Shown in pieces: positions 1 to 10,049 of a DNA stretch of 64,000 bases. Location of the stretch: positions 5,394,001-5,458,000 of the forward strand of contig CP085629.1 in assembly GCA_024704175.1 (NCBI GenBank), written 5' to 3'. The position numbers and the translations under genes are program-made. The stretch is from Paenibacillus sp. P25. Its GTDB lineage: Bacteria; Bacillota; Bacilli; Paenibacillales; NBRC-103111. How positions within the stretch are numbered: position 1 is the stretch's first letter; each line of letters begins with the position of its first letter. Below the pieces are notes generated by a model. That model was given only the letters and a program-made list of their open reading frames with translations. It did not search any database and was not told where the DNA came from.

Positions 1-513
1 GATTCGACGGCCTCCCTGCGCGGGATCGTCAGCAGCGCTGAAGGCAAGTTCCAGGTAGGAACCGGCTTCCTGCCGAAGCCGGCCGATGCCAAAGAAGGCG
101 GCGTGATTATCGGCGGAGCCAGCAACTATATCTTGAGCAACCGCCCGGAAGCCGAGCAGAAAGGCGCCTGGGAATTCATGAAGTTCCTCGCCGATCCGAA
201 GCAGCAGGCGTATTGGAACGTCAACACCGGCTACTTCCCGATCACGAAGAAGGCTTACGACGAGCGGCTCGTAAAGGACAACATGACAAAGTACCCGCAG
301 TTCAAAACAGCCGTCGACCAGCTGCATCAAAGCAAACCGAGCAAGGCGACGCAGGGCGCGGTCATGGGCGTGTTCCCGGAAGCCCGCCAGCTGACCGAGA
401 CCGCGATCGAAGAGGTGCTGAACGGCAAAAAATCCCCGAAAGACGCGCTGGACGGCGCGGCCAAGGAGATTACGGCCAAAATTGCGCAATATAATAAAAC
501 GGTGAGCAAGTAA
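1..513 (+). CDS. Extracellular sugar-binding protein of an ABC importer, C-terminal part
   Basis: The reading frame is open from base 1, so the gene starts before the window and only about 170 C-terminal residues are visible. The piece has the GGASNYIL...A-W-E-F-M-K-F-L-ADP...YWNVNTGYFP pattern typical of UgpB-like (family 1) solute-binding proteins, which carry oligosaccharides or glycerol-phosphate compounds to membrane permeases outside the cell. The stop is followed within 20 bases by a terminator, so it is the last gene of its transcript; any permeases lie upstream. It is a different protein from the binding protein at 4026. Substrate cannot be told from this fragment. Confidence 0.85.
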   Translation, partial: DSTASLRGIVSSAEGKFQVGTGFLPKPADAKEGGVIIGGASNYILSNRPEAEQKGAWEFMKFLADPKQQAYWNVNTGYFPITKKAYDERLVKDNMTKYPQFKTAVDQLHQSKPSKATQGAVMGVFPEARQLTETAIEEVLNGKKSPKDALDGAAKEITAKIAQYNKTVSK

Positions 514-531
514 GCCGCCAATGGAACGAAC

Positions 532-583
532 AGACCCCAAGGTTCCCGCCTGCGAAAAGCAGTCGGACCGAAGGGGTCTTTTT
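532..583 (+). terminator. Rho-independent terminator after the binding-protein gene
   Basis: AGACCCC and GGGGTCT form the outer stem of a hairpin that is followed directly by a short T run. It lies between the + strand binding protein and the convergent response regulator gene. Confidence 0.65.
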
Positions 584-600
584 CATCAATTCATCAACCT

Positions 601-2077
601 TTACCCGCTGGAATTCAGCTTCTTCTTGTACTCGGACGGATAGCGACCCTCGAAGGCCGTAAACAGCTTGGTGAAATGCCGCGTGCTGAAATAGCCGACC
701 ATCTCGGCGGCCTGCTGCACCTGGATCGAGGGATCGGCGAGCAGTTCCTTCGCTTTGAGCATCCGGTTGCGCGTGACATATTTCATAAAGGTGGTGCCCG
801 TCTTTTGATGGAACAGGTCGCTGAGGTAATTGGGCGTAACCCCCAGCTTCGCGGCGATCTCGCCGATGCTGATCTCCTTCATGTAATGCTCGTCGATAAA
901 AGCCAGCGTCTGCTCGACCAAATCCGGTTTGGCCCGCTTCGAAGCCTGATCTCCCAAGAGCAGCTGGCCCATTCCGCGCAGGTGCTTGATCCCGGCCTCG
1001 GCGCTTCCCGTTCCGTCCCAAAGCGATCCGATGGCGGTTTGCAAATAGCGGGCCGCCGCCGTTCGGAACGAATCGGCGCCGCCTTCCCGGGACTTCAGCA
1101 ACTGGTCCAAATCCTCCACCGCCGCCATGTAGGAAACATAAACTCCCTCTTGGAACGTCTGCACCAGCCGGTGAACGGCCTGCATCAGCTCCCTGCAGCC
1201 CGGCGAAGCTTCACAGGCCCTCAGTTCCCGACAGGTCAGCAGACCGTTTAAACCGAGGAGCGCACGGTAAGGGGCGAGCCTGCGCAGCTCCTCCATCCGT
1301 TCCAACAACGACTCCGGGGTCGAAGCGTCTTCCGCCTGCAGCAGTGTCGCGGCCAAATTCGGCTTGCGATGCTCCTGCAGCATCCGTTCAAGCCGTTCCA
1401 GGCGACCGCTTGCCTCCATCCGCTTCGGCGAGTCCATGCGGGAGCCGATGACGAGGGCCAATTTTTTATCCGGCGCAGCGCCACCCCGGTCAGCAGATCG
1501 CGGCTCGGGACCTGCATAAGCTCCGCGCGAACGGCTTCCGCCAGCGACCGGACGGTAAGGCTCTGCTCCTGCTCTTCCAGCGTACCGTCGAAGCAGATAA
1601 GAGCTCCTGCCAGATAGCGGCATCCGCGGATCAGCTCCTGCTGGCACGCCGACCCTTGGAGCAGCGCGGCCGCCTCCATCTCGAAATGCCGGCTTCTGCA
1701 AAACCGGCGCTCCTGAAGCTGAGCCTCCAGCTTGCGCAAAGGCGGCTCCAGCTCGGAAGGGTCCACCGGCTTGAGCAAATAATCGAATGCCTGCAGCCCG
1801 ATCGCTTCCTTCGCATATTCAAACTCGGAAAACCCGGTGAGGATGATCCACTGCGTATCGGGTGCGGCGTTCCGGGCTTCGCGGATCGCTTCGAGTCCGT
1901 TCTTGCCAGGCATCCGGATATCCACGAACGCGGCGTCGGGCTGGACACCGGCGACGAGCTCCACCAGCTCCTGGCCGCTACACGCCTCCCGAATGCGGCA
2001 ATCGGGCAGCGCTCCTTCAGCATGCTGATTAAGCTTTCCCTTACGAGCCATTCGTCGTCGGCAATCACGATATCCAT
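601..2077 (-). CDS. Two-component response regulator, YesN/AraC type (two frameshifts)
   Basis: The product joins an N-terminal receiver domain (MDIVIADDEWLVRESL; phospho-acceptor in AAFVDIRMPGKNG; switch region LLKPVDPSEL) to a middle linker and a C-terminal AraC-type DNA-binding domain (IGEIAAKLGVTPNYLSDLFHQKTG, then MVGYFSTRHFTKLFTAFEGRYPSEYKK). This is the YesN family, which switches on sugar importers. The frame breaks near 1990 and again near 1465; adding one A to a six-A run at the second site restores it. The ATG at 2077 follows the kinase stop by one base, so the two are co-transcribed. The divergent importer at 4026-7162 is the likely target. Confidence 0.85.
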
Positions 2078-2078
2078 G

Positions 2079-3810
2079 CTATTCCGCTCCTTTCCACACG
2101 ATTTCCAGGATGACGACAGTTCCTTTCCCTTCAGTGCTTTGAATGTGCAGCTGCGAGTCCGGATAAGCCATTTGCAAGCGCTCCCGAACGTTGCGGATGC
2201 CAACGCTTTGCTCGGAAGCGCCCGCTTCCGTGTCGAAGCCGACACCGTTATCCTCCATTCGAATCCGCACGGTGTCCGGGCCGGCGGTTTCCGAGGAGAT
2301 CTGCAGGATGCAGGGATGGTCGGCAGGCTCAATCCCGTGAATGACGGCATTCTCCACGAGCGGCCGCAGCAGAAGCTTCGGTACGGGGATCTTTTCCGTT
2401 CCGGGTTCCAGCGCGATCCGGACGTCCAGCCGGTCGCCGAAGCGCATCTTCTGCAGCTCGCAGTACTGAGCCAGCACCTCGAACTCCTCTCCAAGGGAAG
2501 AAAGATCCTTCGGCATCAATATATACCGCAGCGACCGGCTGAGCGACAGGATCGCCTTCTCCAGCGGCTTCGTCTCCCCCTGCGGTTCAGGCCGATAAAC
2601 CCGTTCAGCGTGTTGTACAGAAAATGAGGCTGGATCTGCGACTGCAGCGCCCGGTACTCGGCGTTCCGCAGGCTGAGCTTCGTCCTGTACTCGCTGTCGA
2701 TCAGCTCATCCAATTGAGCGATCATCCGGTTTAAGGCGCCGCCGAGCTGCGCCACCTCATCCTGCCCGTGGACGGCGAAGCGCGTCTTCAGGTTGCCGTG
2801 CTGCACCTGCCGCATGACGCCGATCATATCTTTGAACGGCCGCAGGATGGTACGCGAGTACGTAAAGAACAAGAACAGCGTGAGCAGCAGTCCCCCCGCC
2901 GCAAAGGCGAAGGCCGCGTAATAAAGCCAGCGGAATTTGGCGGCGAGCTCGTCTTCCGACAGCAGGACGGTGATTTTCCAATTCGCGGGAGCGATCGTTC
3001 TCGAGACCGATACATACGTCTCGTTCCCGTCCTTAATCTTCCCGCCTCCCTTCGCCACTTCCTCCAGCACTTCCGGGGTTACCCTGCCGTCGGCATAGAT
3101 CAACTGGTTCTTGTCGTCGGTGATCATCGCAAGCGAACGCACGTTAAACCGGATCGGACGGACGATTTTATCGAGAATGACCGTATCGGCATCCGCGATC
3201 ATGACCGCGAGCGGCTGCTTGGAATCGGGATCCTTGATCAACCGGGCGACGGAGAATACGTTTCGGATCACGGTTTGGTTCGTATAGTCCTGCGGATGCA
3301 CCTGAGTGAAGATGACCCGTCCGTCCGCCTCAATCGCCTGCTTGTACCAAGGCTGCGCCGCGTAGGGGTAATTAGGCAAGGGCTGAATGAACTCCGAATG
3401 GCCGGCTTTGAAATAAACCGTTCCGTCAAAAGGCAGCAGCGCAGCGTGCCTACGATGTCCTTCCGGATATTTTCGAGCGAATCCGGGAGCGTCTTGTAAA
3501 GTGCGGTTTCCGCTTTATATTTAGTATAGGCATCCGCCTTGTCGTAGAGACCGTTGCCTTTAAGCTTCAGGGCAAACATGATTTCGTCGTTTAAATAGGG
3601 GGTGACCGTCATCCGTTCCAAGTCGTCCAGATACGTTTCGATGTTCCCCGTTAAGGCGACCAGTGCAGCCTCCGTGAGCGTTTCGGTTTCATGGGTAATC
3701 AGCTTCTGATAATAGGCGGGCATGAAGAAAACAATAATCAGTACCGGAAAAATAATGGTGATGAGGTAAAGCACAATTAGCTTGAGACGGATCGAGGCGC
3801 GGTGCTTCAA
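2079..3810 (-). CDS. Membrane sensor histidine kinase, YesM type (two frameshifts)
   Basis: An N-terminal membrane helix (LKLIVLYLITIIFPVLIIVFF), a dCache-like extracellular sensor region, a second helix near the middle (YYAAFAFAAGGLLLTLFLFF), a HAMP linker (TILRPFKDMIGVMRQVQ...GALNRMIAQLDELI), the His_kinase motif QIQPHFLYNTLN with the phospho-accepting His, and an ATPase domain (LLLRPLVENAVIHGIE; DNGVGFD). The start is a TTG at 3810 behind GGGAGGGG. Frames break near 3415 and near 2578; the latter is repaired by one extra G in a five-G run. It is predicted to sense an extracellular sugar, perhaps through the binding protein, and phosphorylate the adjacent regulator. Confidence 0.85.
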
Positions 3811-4025
3811 CGCCGGATCCCCTCCCTTCGTCTGTGGTGAACCCGGTGGTGCTTTGATTGTAACGCATACATTCCCAAACGGGCAACTTTAAAAATGAGC
3901 GCTTCCAGTATAGATTTGAACCTCACGTAAGCGGTTCCAAACATGTTAAGATGATCCTAGTTCCAGCCCGGGTCCCCCTGGACCGTAAGGCTGAAGAAAC
4001 CATATAATCCCTATGAGGTGGTCAA

Positions 4026-5337
4026 ATGGTAAAGCAGGCTCACAAGTGGTTCGCCCTGTCCCTGGTATGTACGCTCATGCTGGCCGGTCGCTCGCAGCGT
4101 CCGGCGGAGCCGGATCCACCGGCGCAAGGAGCGTCCGGGACTTCCGCTTCCGGCGGAGGTACAAGCACGGCAGCCAAGAAAACGCTTACGGTATACAGCA
4201 CGGTCAGCGATCAGCCCATCCAAGAGCTCTATAAGCAGATAGGCGACAATTTTACCAAGGAGAATCCGGATATCGCCGTTAACTTCCAATTTCCGGGCTC
4301 CGGCTACGAGAATAACATGAAGGTGAAAATGGCGGCGAGGGATCTTCCCGATGTGTTCGATACGCACGGCTGGGCCCAGATCCGCTACGGCGATTATTTA
4401 CTCGACCTGAAGGATGAGCCTTGGGCCAAGAACCTGACGGACACGATCAAGAACGTGGTGACCGATAAGAACGGCAAGGTGTATGCGCTGGTGCTGAGCG
4501 AGGCGAAGGACGGATTAATGTACAACGCCGACATGCTGAGCAAATACGGCATCGAGCCGCCCAAGACGTTCGACGACCTGATCGCGGCGGGTGAGAAGAT
4601 CAAGAAAGAAAGCGGCGGCAAAACGATCCCCTTCTTCTTCTCCGGCGTGGACGACGGCATGATCGGGCAGTATTTCGATTATTTCGCCACGTCCCTCCTG
4701 ATCAGCCCGAAGGACAATCAGGCGGATGCGCCGCTGAAAGGCACGTTCGACTGGAACAAATGGACTCCTCTGCCGCAAAAGTCTGCTGGATCTGAAAAAC
4801 AAGGGCCTCATCAACGAAGACGTGCTGACCGCCAAATACAGCGATTTGCCCAAAGCCTTCGCCGATGAAAGAACCGCGTTCGCCTTGCAGGGTCCTTCCT
4901 TCGTGGAAGAAGTGCACAAGCTGAAGCCTGAGCTGAAGGTCGGTTTTATGCCGATTCCGTCGATGGTGGCCGGGGATGAGCCGACGTTCTCCGGCGGAGA
5001 ACGCTTCACGATGGGTATCTGGAAGGAGTCCAAGAACATTCCGGAAGCCAAGAAGCTGCTCGCCTTCTTCGCCAAGCCGGAGAACATGAGCAAGATCGCC
5101 AATGCCACGAAGTCGCCGCCGGGCTTGAAAGGCGTGGATTCAAAGCACGAGTTCAGCGACTACTATAACAAATATTCTTCGATTCGGGTCTTCCCTTATT
5201 TCGACCGCGTCTATCTGCCGAACGGCATGTGGGATGTGCTGTGCAAAACCGGTACGGAGCTACTCGCCGGGCGCATTACGCCGCAGCAGTACTCCGATAC
5301 CATGAAGCGGGAATTCGAAAGGCTGAGCAAAAAGTAA
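4026..5337 (+). CDS. Extracellular sugar-binding protein of ABC importer (one frameshift)
   Basis: A family 1 solute-binding protein of about 437 residues: signal peptide, then LTVYSTVSDQPIQELYKQIGDNFTKENPDI, substrate-lobe motifs (AARDLPDVFDTHGW; FFFSGVDDG) and a C-terminal lobe (ALQGPSFVEE; GGERFTMGIWKES; KKLLAFFAKPENM). It would capture a sugar outside the cell for the permeases that follow. The signal peptide looks lipoprotein-like, but the usual lipobox Cys is replaced by Arg (LMLAGRSQ, codon CGC), so as written it could not be lipidated. The frame breaks near 4775. The gene starts at ATG with GAGGTGG upstream. Confidence 0.85.
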
Positions 5338-5362
5338 AGCCGGGTACGAGATGATATTCTAA

Positions 5363-5400
5363 AGACGGGGTTTCCCTGAGAAGCCCCGTTCCATTCTTTT
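5363..5400 (+). terminator. Hairpin between binding protein and permease genes, likely partial terminator
   Basis: ACGGGG pairs with CCCCGT and is followed by a T-rich tract, just ahead of the permease ribosome binding site. A leaky terminator here is a known way to make more binding protein than permease from one operon; that role is inference. Confidence 0.55.
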
Positions 5401-5417
5401 CACAAGGAGGTACGAGA

Positions 5418-6351
5418 ATGATCAACTCGGCGCAGCAGCAAATCGCCGGAGAGCGAACGGGCAAATCCGCGCTTCGCCGCCGGAAAACATCCCCGTCCCT
5501 CATCAATCTGATGTACGTTCCGGCGACGGTGTTATTCATCCTGTTTATTTATTATCCGTTTATCAAAGGGCTGCAGATTTCCTTCACCAACTGGGACGGC
5601 TATTCGCAGACCTACGCTTACGTGGGCCTCGACAATTACAAACGCATGCTAGCCGACAGCCGGATCGGCACCGTCGTAGTCAATACCTTCATTTACGGCG
5701 TAGGCAAGCACCGTCTTTCAAAATCTCATCGGCCTCCTCTATGCCGTGCTCTTGAACCGTTCGTTCCGGGGCAAGGGGCTTGTCCGCACCGTCATTTATT
5801 TGCCCGTCATTATCAGTCCGATCATTATGGGGTATATCTGGTACTTTTTCTTCCAGCTGAACGGCGGCGCACTAAACGACATCATCCTGCTGTTTCAAAA
5901 CACGCCGGTGAACCTGCTGGCCGACCCGGAGCACAACGTCTGGATCATTACGCTGGTCAACACCTACCAGTTTCTGGGCGTGGCGATGATCATCTACCTC
6001 GCCGGACTGCAGGGCATTTCCAAGGAATACTACGAAGCGGCCGAAATCGACGGCGCGTCGCCGTTCTCCCGCTTTTGGAACATTACGTTGCCTCTGCTCG
6101 CTCCTTCGATCACCATCAATGTCGTGCTCAATCTGATCGGCGGTCTGAAGCTGTTCGACGTCATTACGGCGCTCACGAACGGAGGTCCCGGCTACGCTTC
6201 GGCCTCCTTGTCCACGATGATGTACCAGCTGTACTTCGCCCGCCAGGACGCAGGGCTGGCCGCTACGCTCGGGAATCTGATGTTTGTCATCATCTCCGCC
6301 GTCAGCATCTCTGCACTGTATTATTTCCGCCGGAAGGAGATCACGCTATGA
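5418..6351 (+). CDS. ABC sugar importer permease, MalF/UgpA type (one frameshift)
   Basis: An inner-membrane permease of about 310 residues with six predicted helices, starting LMYVPATVLFILFIYYPFIKGLQISFTNWDGY. The EAA-loop that docks the ATPase is clear: YYEAAEIDGASPFSRFWNITLPLLAPS. The frame breaks near 5706, where removing one A in GGCAAGC restores GVGSTVFQNLIG. It starts at ATG behind AAGGAGGT and its stop overlaps the next permease by four bases (ATGA), so the two are translated together. No ATPase gene is in this operon; a shared MsmX-like ATPase elsewhere probably energises it. Confidence 0.88.
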
Positions 6352-7162
6352 AGCCGAAGAACCGCGGCTGGGCCGCACTGGCCTACTTCATCGCCCTGCT
6401 GCATGTGCTGCCCTTCTACATTCTGGTAACCACTTCGTTCAAGGCGCTCCGTGACGACAGCTCCAAGTGGGTGATGCCCGGCTATCTTTATCTGAACAAT
6501 TTCCTGAACGCCTGGAGAGAAGCGAAGCTCGGTACGGCTTTTACGAACAACCTGCTGATTACCGTCTTGTCCGTCGCCCTGGTGCTTATCATCGGAGCGG
6601 CACCGCCTACCCACTGGCCCGGTACCCCAGCCGTTTCAATAAAGCGATGTACGGCTTCTTTATTTCCGCGCTGATCGTTCCGCCGCTGACCATCCTGGTG
6701 CCGCTCTACAAAATGGTCGTCGACCTCGGAGCCATGAACTCGTATTACGGCATCGTGCTGCTGCATGTGACCTTTCAGCCGCCGATCACCATCTTTCTGT
6801 TCACCGGCTTTATCGGTACCATCCCGCGGGAGCTGGATGAAGCGGCGATGATCGACGGCTCCTCCCGGTTCGGACTTTTCATACGGATTATTTTGCCGAT
6901 TCTGAAGCCGGTTACGGCTACCGTTATCATCCTGACGGGCGTTGCGGTTTGGAACGACTATCAATTCTCGGTGTTCTTCCTGCAGCGACCGTCCGCCCGG
7001 ACGTTTACCGTCGCGCTGTCCAGCTTCTTCGGCCAGTACAACAATAACATCGGTTGGGTTGCCGCCGGCTCCCTAATGGCCGCGTCGCCTGTGACTCTGG
7101 TCTACTTGTTCCTGCAGCGGTACTTTATTCAAGGGATGGCCTCGGGAGCCATCAAGGGGTAA
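6348..7162 (+). CDS. ABC sugar importer permease, MalG/UgpE type (one frameshift)
   Basis: The second, partner permease of about 270 residues with six helices (N-terminal WAALAYFIALLHVLPFYILVTTSFKAL). The EAA-loop reads ELDEAAMIDGSSRFGLFIRIILPILKP and the conserved C-terminal part is FFGQYNNNIGWVAAGSLMAASPVTLVYLFLQRYFIQGMASGAIKG. The frame breaks near 6600; one extra G in GCGGCACC restores GTAYPLARYPSRF. It overlaps the preceding permease and closes the importer operon. Confidence 0.88.
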
Positions 7163-7222
7163 GCCCGCCCCCGTACCGTTTTCGAATACAAGGGCCTCGA
7201 TGCGGCCCCCGGAGCGGAGCGG

Positions 7223-7480
7223 TTACCATCTGCGTCGGCCGCCCCTGCTTCTTCGGCGTCCCCCGGCGGAACGCGGGCCCGTCCGGCGGCCCGTACTTTG
7301 GATGCGGGCTTCCCTGGGAGCGGGGCCCGTCGATCCTATCAGCTTCGCAAAGTCTTCGAACATCGGCGTCATTTGCCGGGTTGATTCATAAAGGGTACCG
7401 AGCTTGCCGATCGCCTGAATCAATTCGTCGAGCCCTTCGTTGATCTGCCTTACGGTAGAAGGGAATCTGTGCATTTGCAT
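7223..7480 (-). CDS. Small hypothetical protein with Gly/Arg-rich tail
   Basis: An 85-residue protein. The first 50 residues look like an amphipathic helical segment (FPSTVRQINEGLDELIQAIGKLGTLYESTRQMTPMFEDFAKLI) and the end is strongly basic and Gly/Arg-rich (RRRSRGGRRRW). The ATG at 7480 has AAGGTGG at good distance; a GTG three codons earlier is an alternative. The basic tail suggests nucleic-acid or polyanion binding, which is inference. It stands alone between the importer and a YjcZ gene. I do not recognise a family. Confidence 0.6.
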   Translation of the reverse strand: MQMHRFPSTVRQINEGLDELIQAIGKLGTLYESTRQMTPMFEDFAKLIGSTGPAPREARIQSTGRRTGPRSAGGRRRSRGGRRRW

Positions 7481-7624
7481 GGAGACCACCTTTTATCCAG
7501 TTTCCTACAGTGTATGCACCTGCCCGCCCTTGCGGATTAGGCGGATATCCCGCCGCCTAAGGCTGAAGCTTAATAATATGGAGGCGCGGCGATTCCGGTC
7601 TGGAAGAAAGGTCCGTGGCAAACT

Positions 7625-7650
7625 AAAAACAGCCATCCCGAAAAGGGATG
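7625..7650 (-). terminator. Terminator after the first YjcZ-type gene
   Basis: On the minus strand CATCCC-TTTTC-GGGATG is followed by GCTGTTTTT. It sits 28 bases beyond the YjcZ stop. Confidence 0.65.
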
Positions 7651-7677
7651 ACCGTCGCTTGCTTACCCGCTACCGGA

Positions 7678-7788
7678 TCAGATGACGACCGAAACGGAAA
7701 CGATAACCAGAAGAATAAAGAGCACCAGGATGACGCCTGTCGTCGTGAAACCGCCAAAACATGAACCAAATCCGCCAAAACCGCCCAT
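7678..7788 (-). CDS. yjcZ: YjcZ-family sporulation protein
   Basis: A 36-residue protein: a short Gly/Phe-rich head (MGGFGGFGSCFGG) and one hydrophobic helix (GVILVLFILLVIVSVSVVI). This is the hallmark of the YjcZ family, made in the mother cell or forespore during sporulation; the exact job is unknown. The ATG at 7788 has AAGGAG eight bases ahead. The same frame is open to 7887, so a 69-residue form is possible but has no comparable ribosome binding site. A sigma-K-like promoter lies about 65 bases upstream. Confidence 0.85.
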   Translation of the reverse strand: MGGFGGFGSCFGGFTTTGVILVLFILLVIVSVSVVI

Positions 7789-7852
7789 AGGGATCCACTC
7801 CTTCGTTGGATTAAGCTTCGGGAAGGCATTGTGACCTCCGAAACTTATACCA

Positions 7853-7879
7853 TAGTATATGGAGCTCCCGCCAATTGGT
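7853..7879 (-). promoter_or_regulatory. Sigma-K-like promoter for the YjcZ gene
   Basis: On the minus strand the sequence is AC, then 16 bases, then CATATACTA, matching the late mother-cell sigma-K pattern (AC-N16/17-CATAnnnTA). It points at the small YjcZ gene, which fits the family's sporulation role. The match is by eye only. Confidence 0.5.
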
Positions 7880-7928
7880 ATGGACATTCATCCCCTAGAA
7901 ACAAACTCCCATAGGGAAAGGGCGGTTT

Positions 7929-8519
7929 TTACCGTTCGGCCCCCAACGCCTTCATGATAAAATGGACGGCATGGTCCGCCGTCGCTTCGGGCAGCACCGG
8001 CCCCTCGGAGAGCGCCGCTTCAAAGCAATGGAACTTCTTGTGCGCCAGCGCAATACCTACTACCATCATCAGCGCCTGATCCAAAGACTCGAAATGAAAG
8101 ACCCCCTGCTCCCTGCCGGTCTGAAGCGGCTCCCTCACCTTCTTCCAAACCGGGCTGACAAAAGAAATGACGACTTCCGTCCGCGGCGAATGGATGGTCA
8201 TCTCCTGCTGAACGATGCTGCTGAGCTCCTTATCCGTCATGCTGAAGCCGATGATTTCCCTTACAATCAGTTCAAGCCCTGCGGCCGGGTCCTTGAATAT
8301 TTCTTCAAACTGCTCGATCCTCTGCCCCGGGAAAAAAGATTCGAACAGCGCCTGGAACACTTTTTCCTTGCCTCCGAAATAATAGGAGACCAGCGCCACG
8401 TTCGCCCCGGCCTCCTCGCAAATCTGCCGTACGCTTGTCCCGTCGAAGCCCTGCTTTGCAAAAAGCTTCTTCGCGGCGAACAAGATCCGGAGCTTCATAT
8501 CCGATTCGGTCTGTGCCAT
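7929..8519 (-). CDS. TetR/AcrR-family transcriptional regulator
   Basis: A 196-residue protein with the N-terminal TetR helix-turn-helix (ILFAAKKLFAKQGFDGTSVRQICEEAGANVALVSYYFGGKEKVFQALFESFF) and a C-terminal ligand domain resembling the TetR_C/CerR group. The ATG at 8519 is chosen because GGGGAGG precedes it; a longer frame upstream begins in the likely control region. It follows the YhgE/Pip-type membrane protein on the same strand with a 146-base gap and probably represses it and itself. A palindrome at 8565 and an AAACGTTT element before the membrane gene are candidate operators. Confidence 0.85.
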   Translation of the reverse strand: MAQTESDMKLRILFAAKKLFAKQGFDGTSVRQICEEAGANVALVSYYFGGKEKVFQALFESFFPGQRIEQFEEIFKDPAAGLELIVREIIGFSMTDKELSSIVQQEMTIHSPRTEVVISFVSPVWKKVREPLQTGREQGVFHFESLDQALMMVVGIALAHKKFHCFEAALSEGPVLPEATADHAVHFIMKALGAER

Positions 8520-8564
8520 AGGGTCCTCCCCTTGCTGTTTCCTTCTCTTTATTATGTTACGTAA

Positions 8565-8577
8565 GCGCTTTAAGCGC
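8565..8577. promoter_or_regulatory. Inverted repeat upstream of the TetR gene, possible operator
   Basis: GCGCTT-T-AAGCGC is a perfect 13-base inverted repeat 46 bases ahead of the TetR start codon. It is a candidate autoregulatory operator; no binding evidence. Confidence 0.4.
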
Positions 8578-8665
8578 AAGCCGTGAAAAGTGGAAGCTTA
8601 GCCGGTGCTTACGGCTCTGCACGGAGAGATGCCGGGCCCCTCCGGGACCCGGACCGCTACTCGCG

Positions 8666-9834
8666 TCAAGCGTTGGACACTTGAGTCTGAGCGGCGCTCT
8701 CCGGCACCGCGGCTTTGCTCTCGGTTCGAAGGGCTGTGAAGAGAAGCCCGACACTCGCGCAAACAACCAGAATAATCATCAGCGCGTTCACGTCCGGCCC
8801 TGTGCCCGGGCCGCCGAACAGCAGGTTCATGCTCCCCTTACAGCATAGGTGGCAGGCAAATATTCGCTGAGCGTATGGTAGAAGCCGCCGAGCAGCTCTC
8901 TGGGAACCATGGCTCCGGAGGATACGAGCTGAACGGAGAGCATGATGATATTGAACAGCATCCCCGCCATGCCGAAGACGATCAGGAACATCTGGGAGAA
9001 GAACATGAACGTCATCAGGAACAGCGACTGGAACAGCCAGAGAGCAATAAAGCCGCCGGCTGTCTGGGCTCCCAGCAGCACGGTCATGGCGGAGCCCACC
9101 AAGGCAATAACGAAAGCCGAGGTGACGTTGATCAGGACGCGCGCTCCGAATTTGCTCCACCGTGAAACGGACGGACCGATGCCCATCGTCGACTGCTGCA
9201 GGTTCATCCCCATAATCATCGCACCGACGAAGGAGGAAAGCACCATCATCATGGGAACCATCTGATTGTTCATGCCCTGCACGGGATTAAGGGACACCAG
9301 ATTCGTGCCAACTTTATCGACAAGCCCCTGCGCCGTGCCCTGCGCCTGGGAAGCCGGGAAATTCGCCTGCACCAGCACCGCCTGCGTCCCAACCGTCGCT
9401 GCTTCTTTATTAACCGCGACCGTCACACCGGCGGATACCCCTGCATAATGCTCTTGATCAAGGCGGGATTCGACTCATTGATCAAGTAATCGATCTGCCC
9501 CTTCTGCCCCGGCTTCTGCACGGCTTGGGAGAAATCCGCGGGAATGTGCAGCACCATCTGAACTTCTCTGCTATTGAGCCGCTCCTTGGCCTCATCCAGC
9601 GTCATTCCGCTCTCCAGCTGAAACGGGAGCATATTCGGCGGACTGCTCCGCTACCTTCTTCCCCAAACCCGTGTCCTCATTGACGATGGCAATCTTCAAA
9701 TGCCTGGTGTTATCCGTCACCCCGCTGTAGCCGGTCATCCAGATCACGCTGAAAATCAGCTGAAACATTAATGCGGTGACGAGTCCGACGATCGTGGTCG
9801 GCTTTCGGAAATAAGACCTTAGAGCCTGCTGCAC
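8666..9834 (-). CDS. YhgE/Pip-type ABC-2-like membrane protein (three frameshifts)
   Basis: About 390 residues. One N-terminal helix (IVGLVTALMFQLIFSVIWM) is followed by an extracellular region (LKIAIVNEDTGLGKKVAEQ; LESGMTLDEAKERLNSREVQMVLHIPADFSQAV) and a C-terminal cluster of helices (MMMVLSSFVGAMIMGMNL; VLINVTSAFVIALVGSAMTVLLGAQTAGGFIALWLFQSLFLMTFMFFSQMFL), as in DUF3533/YhgE-type and ABC-2 permease proteins often linked to efflux or phage-receptor functions. Breaks are near 9633, 9425 and 8835; the last is one missing G in a four-G run. A GTG at 9834 fits the AAAGGG site better than the TTG at 9840. The neighbouring TetR suggests inducible export. Confidence 0.75.
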
Positions 9835-9949
9835 AAACAAACACCCTTTCGCTATGTATTATGCAATTTAAATAACTGTTTTAATTAAACGTTTGTTTGA
9901 ATTTTAAAACAAAAAAATTCCCCTGTCAATCCCATGGACCCACCTTCGC

Positions 9950-9983
9950 AAGGCTCCCTGCCTCCCTTCACACAGGGAGCCTT
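9950..9983. terminator. Strong hairpin between convergent-side genes
   Basis: AAGGCTCCCTG and CAGGGAGCCTT pair perfectly (11 bp) around a 12-base loop, without a clear T run on either strand. It lies downstream of the second YjcZ-like gene and may end that transcript. Confidence 0.45.
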
Positions 9984-10049
9984 GGCGCAGCGGCGTGGAT
10001 CCGGCTTAACGCTTACCGGGCAAAACCGCGTGCGCTAAAAACGGCGAAA

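Noticed and set aside
4003..4008. TATAAT about 18 bases before the sugar-binding protein gene
   Set aside because: Transcription would begin at about 4015, inside or after the ribosome binding site, so it cannot be the working promoter.
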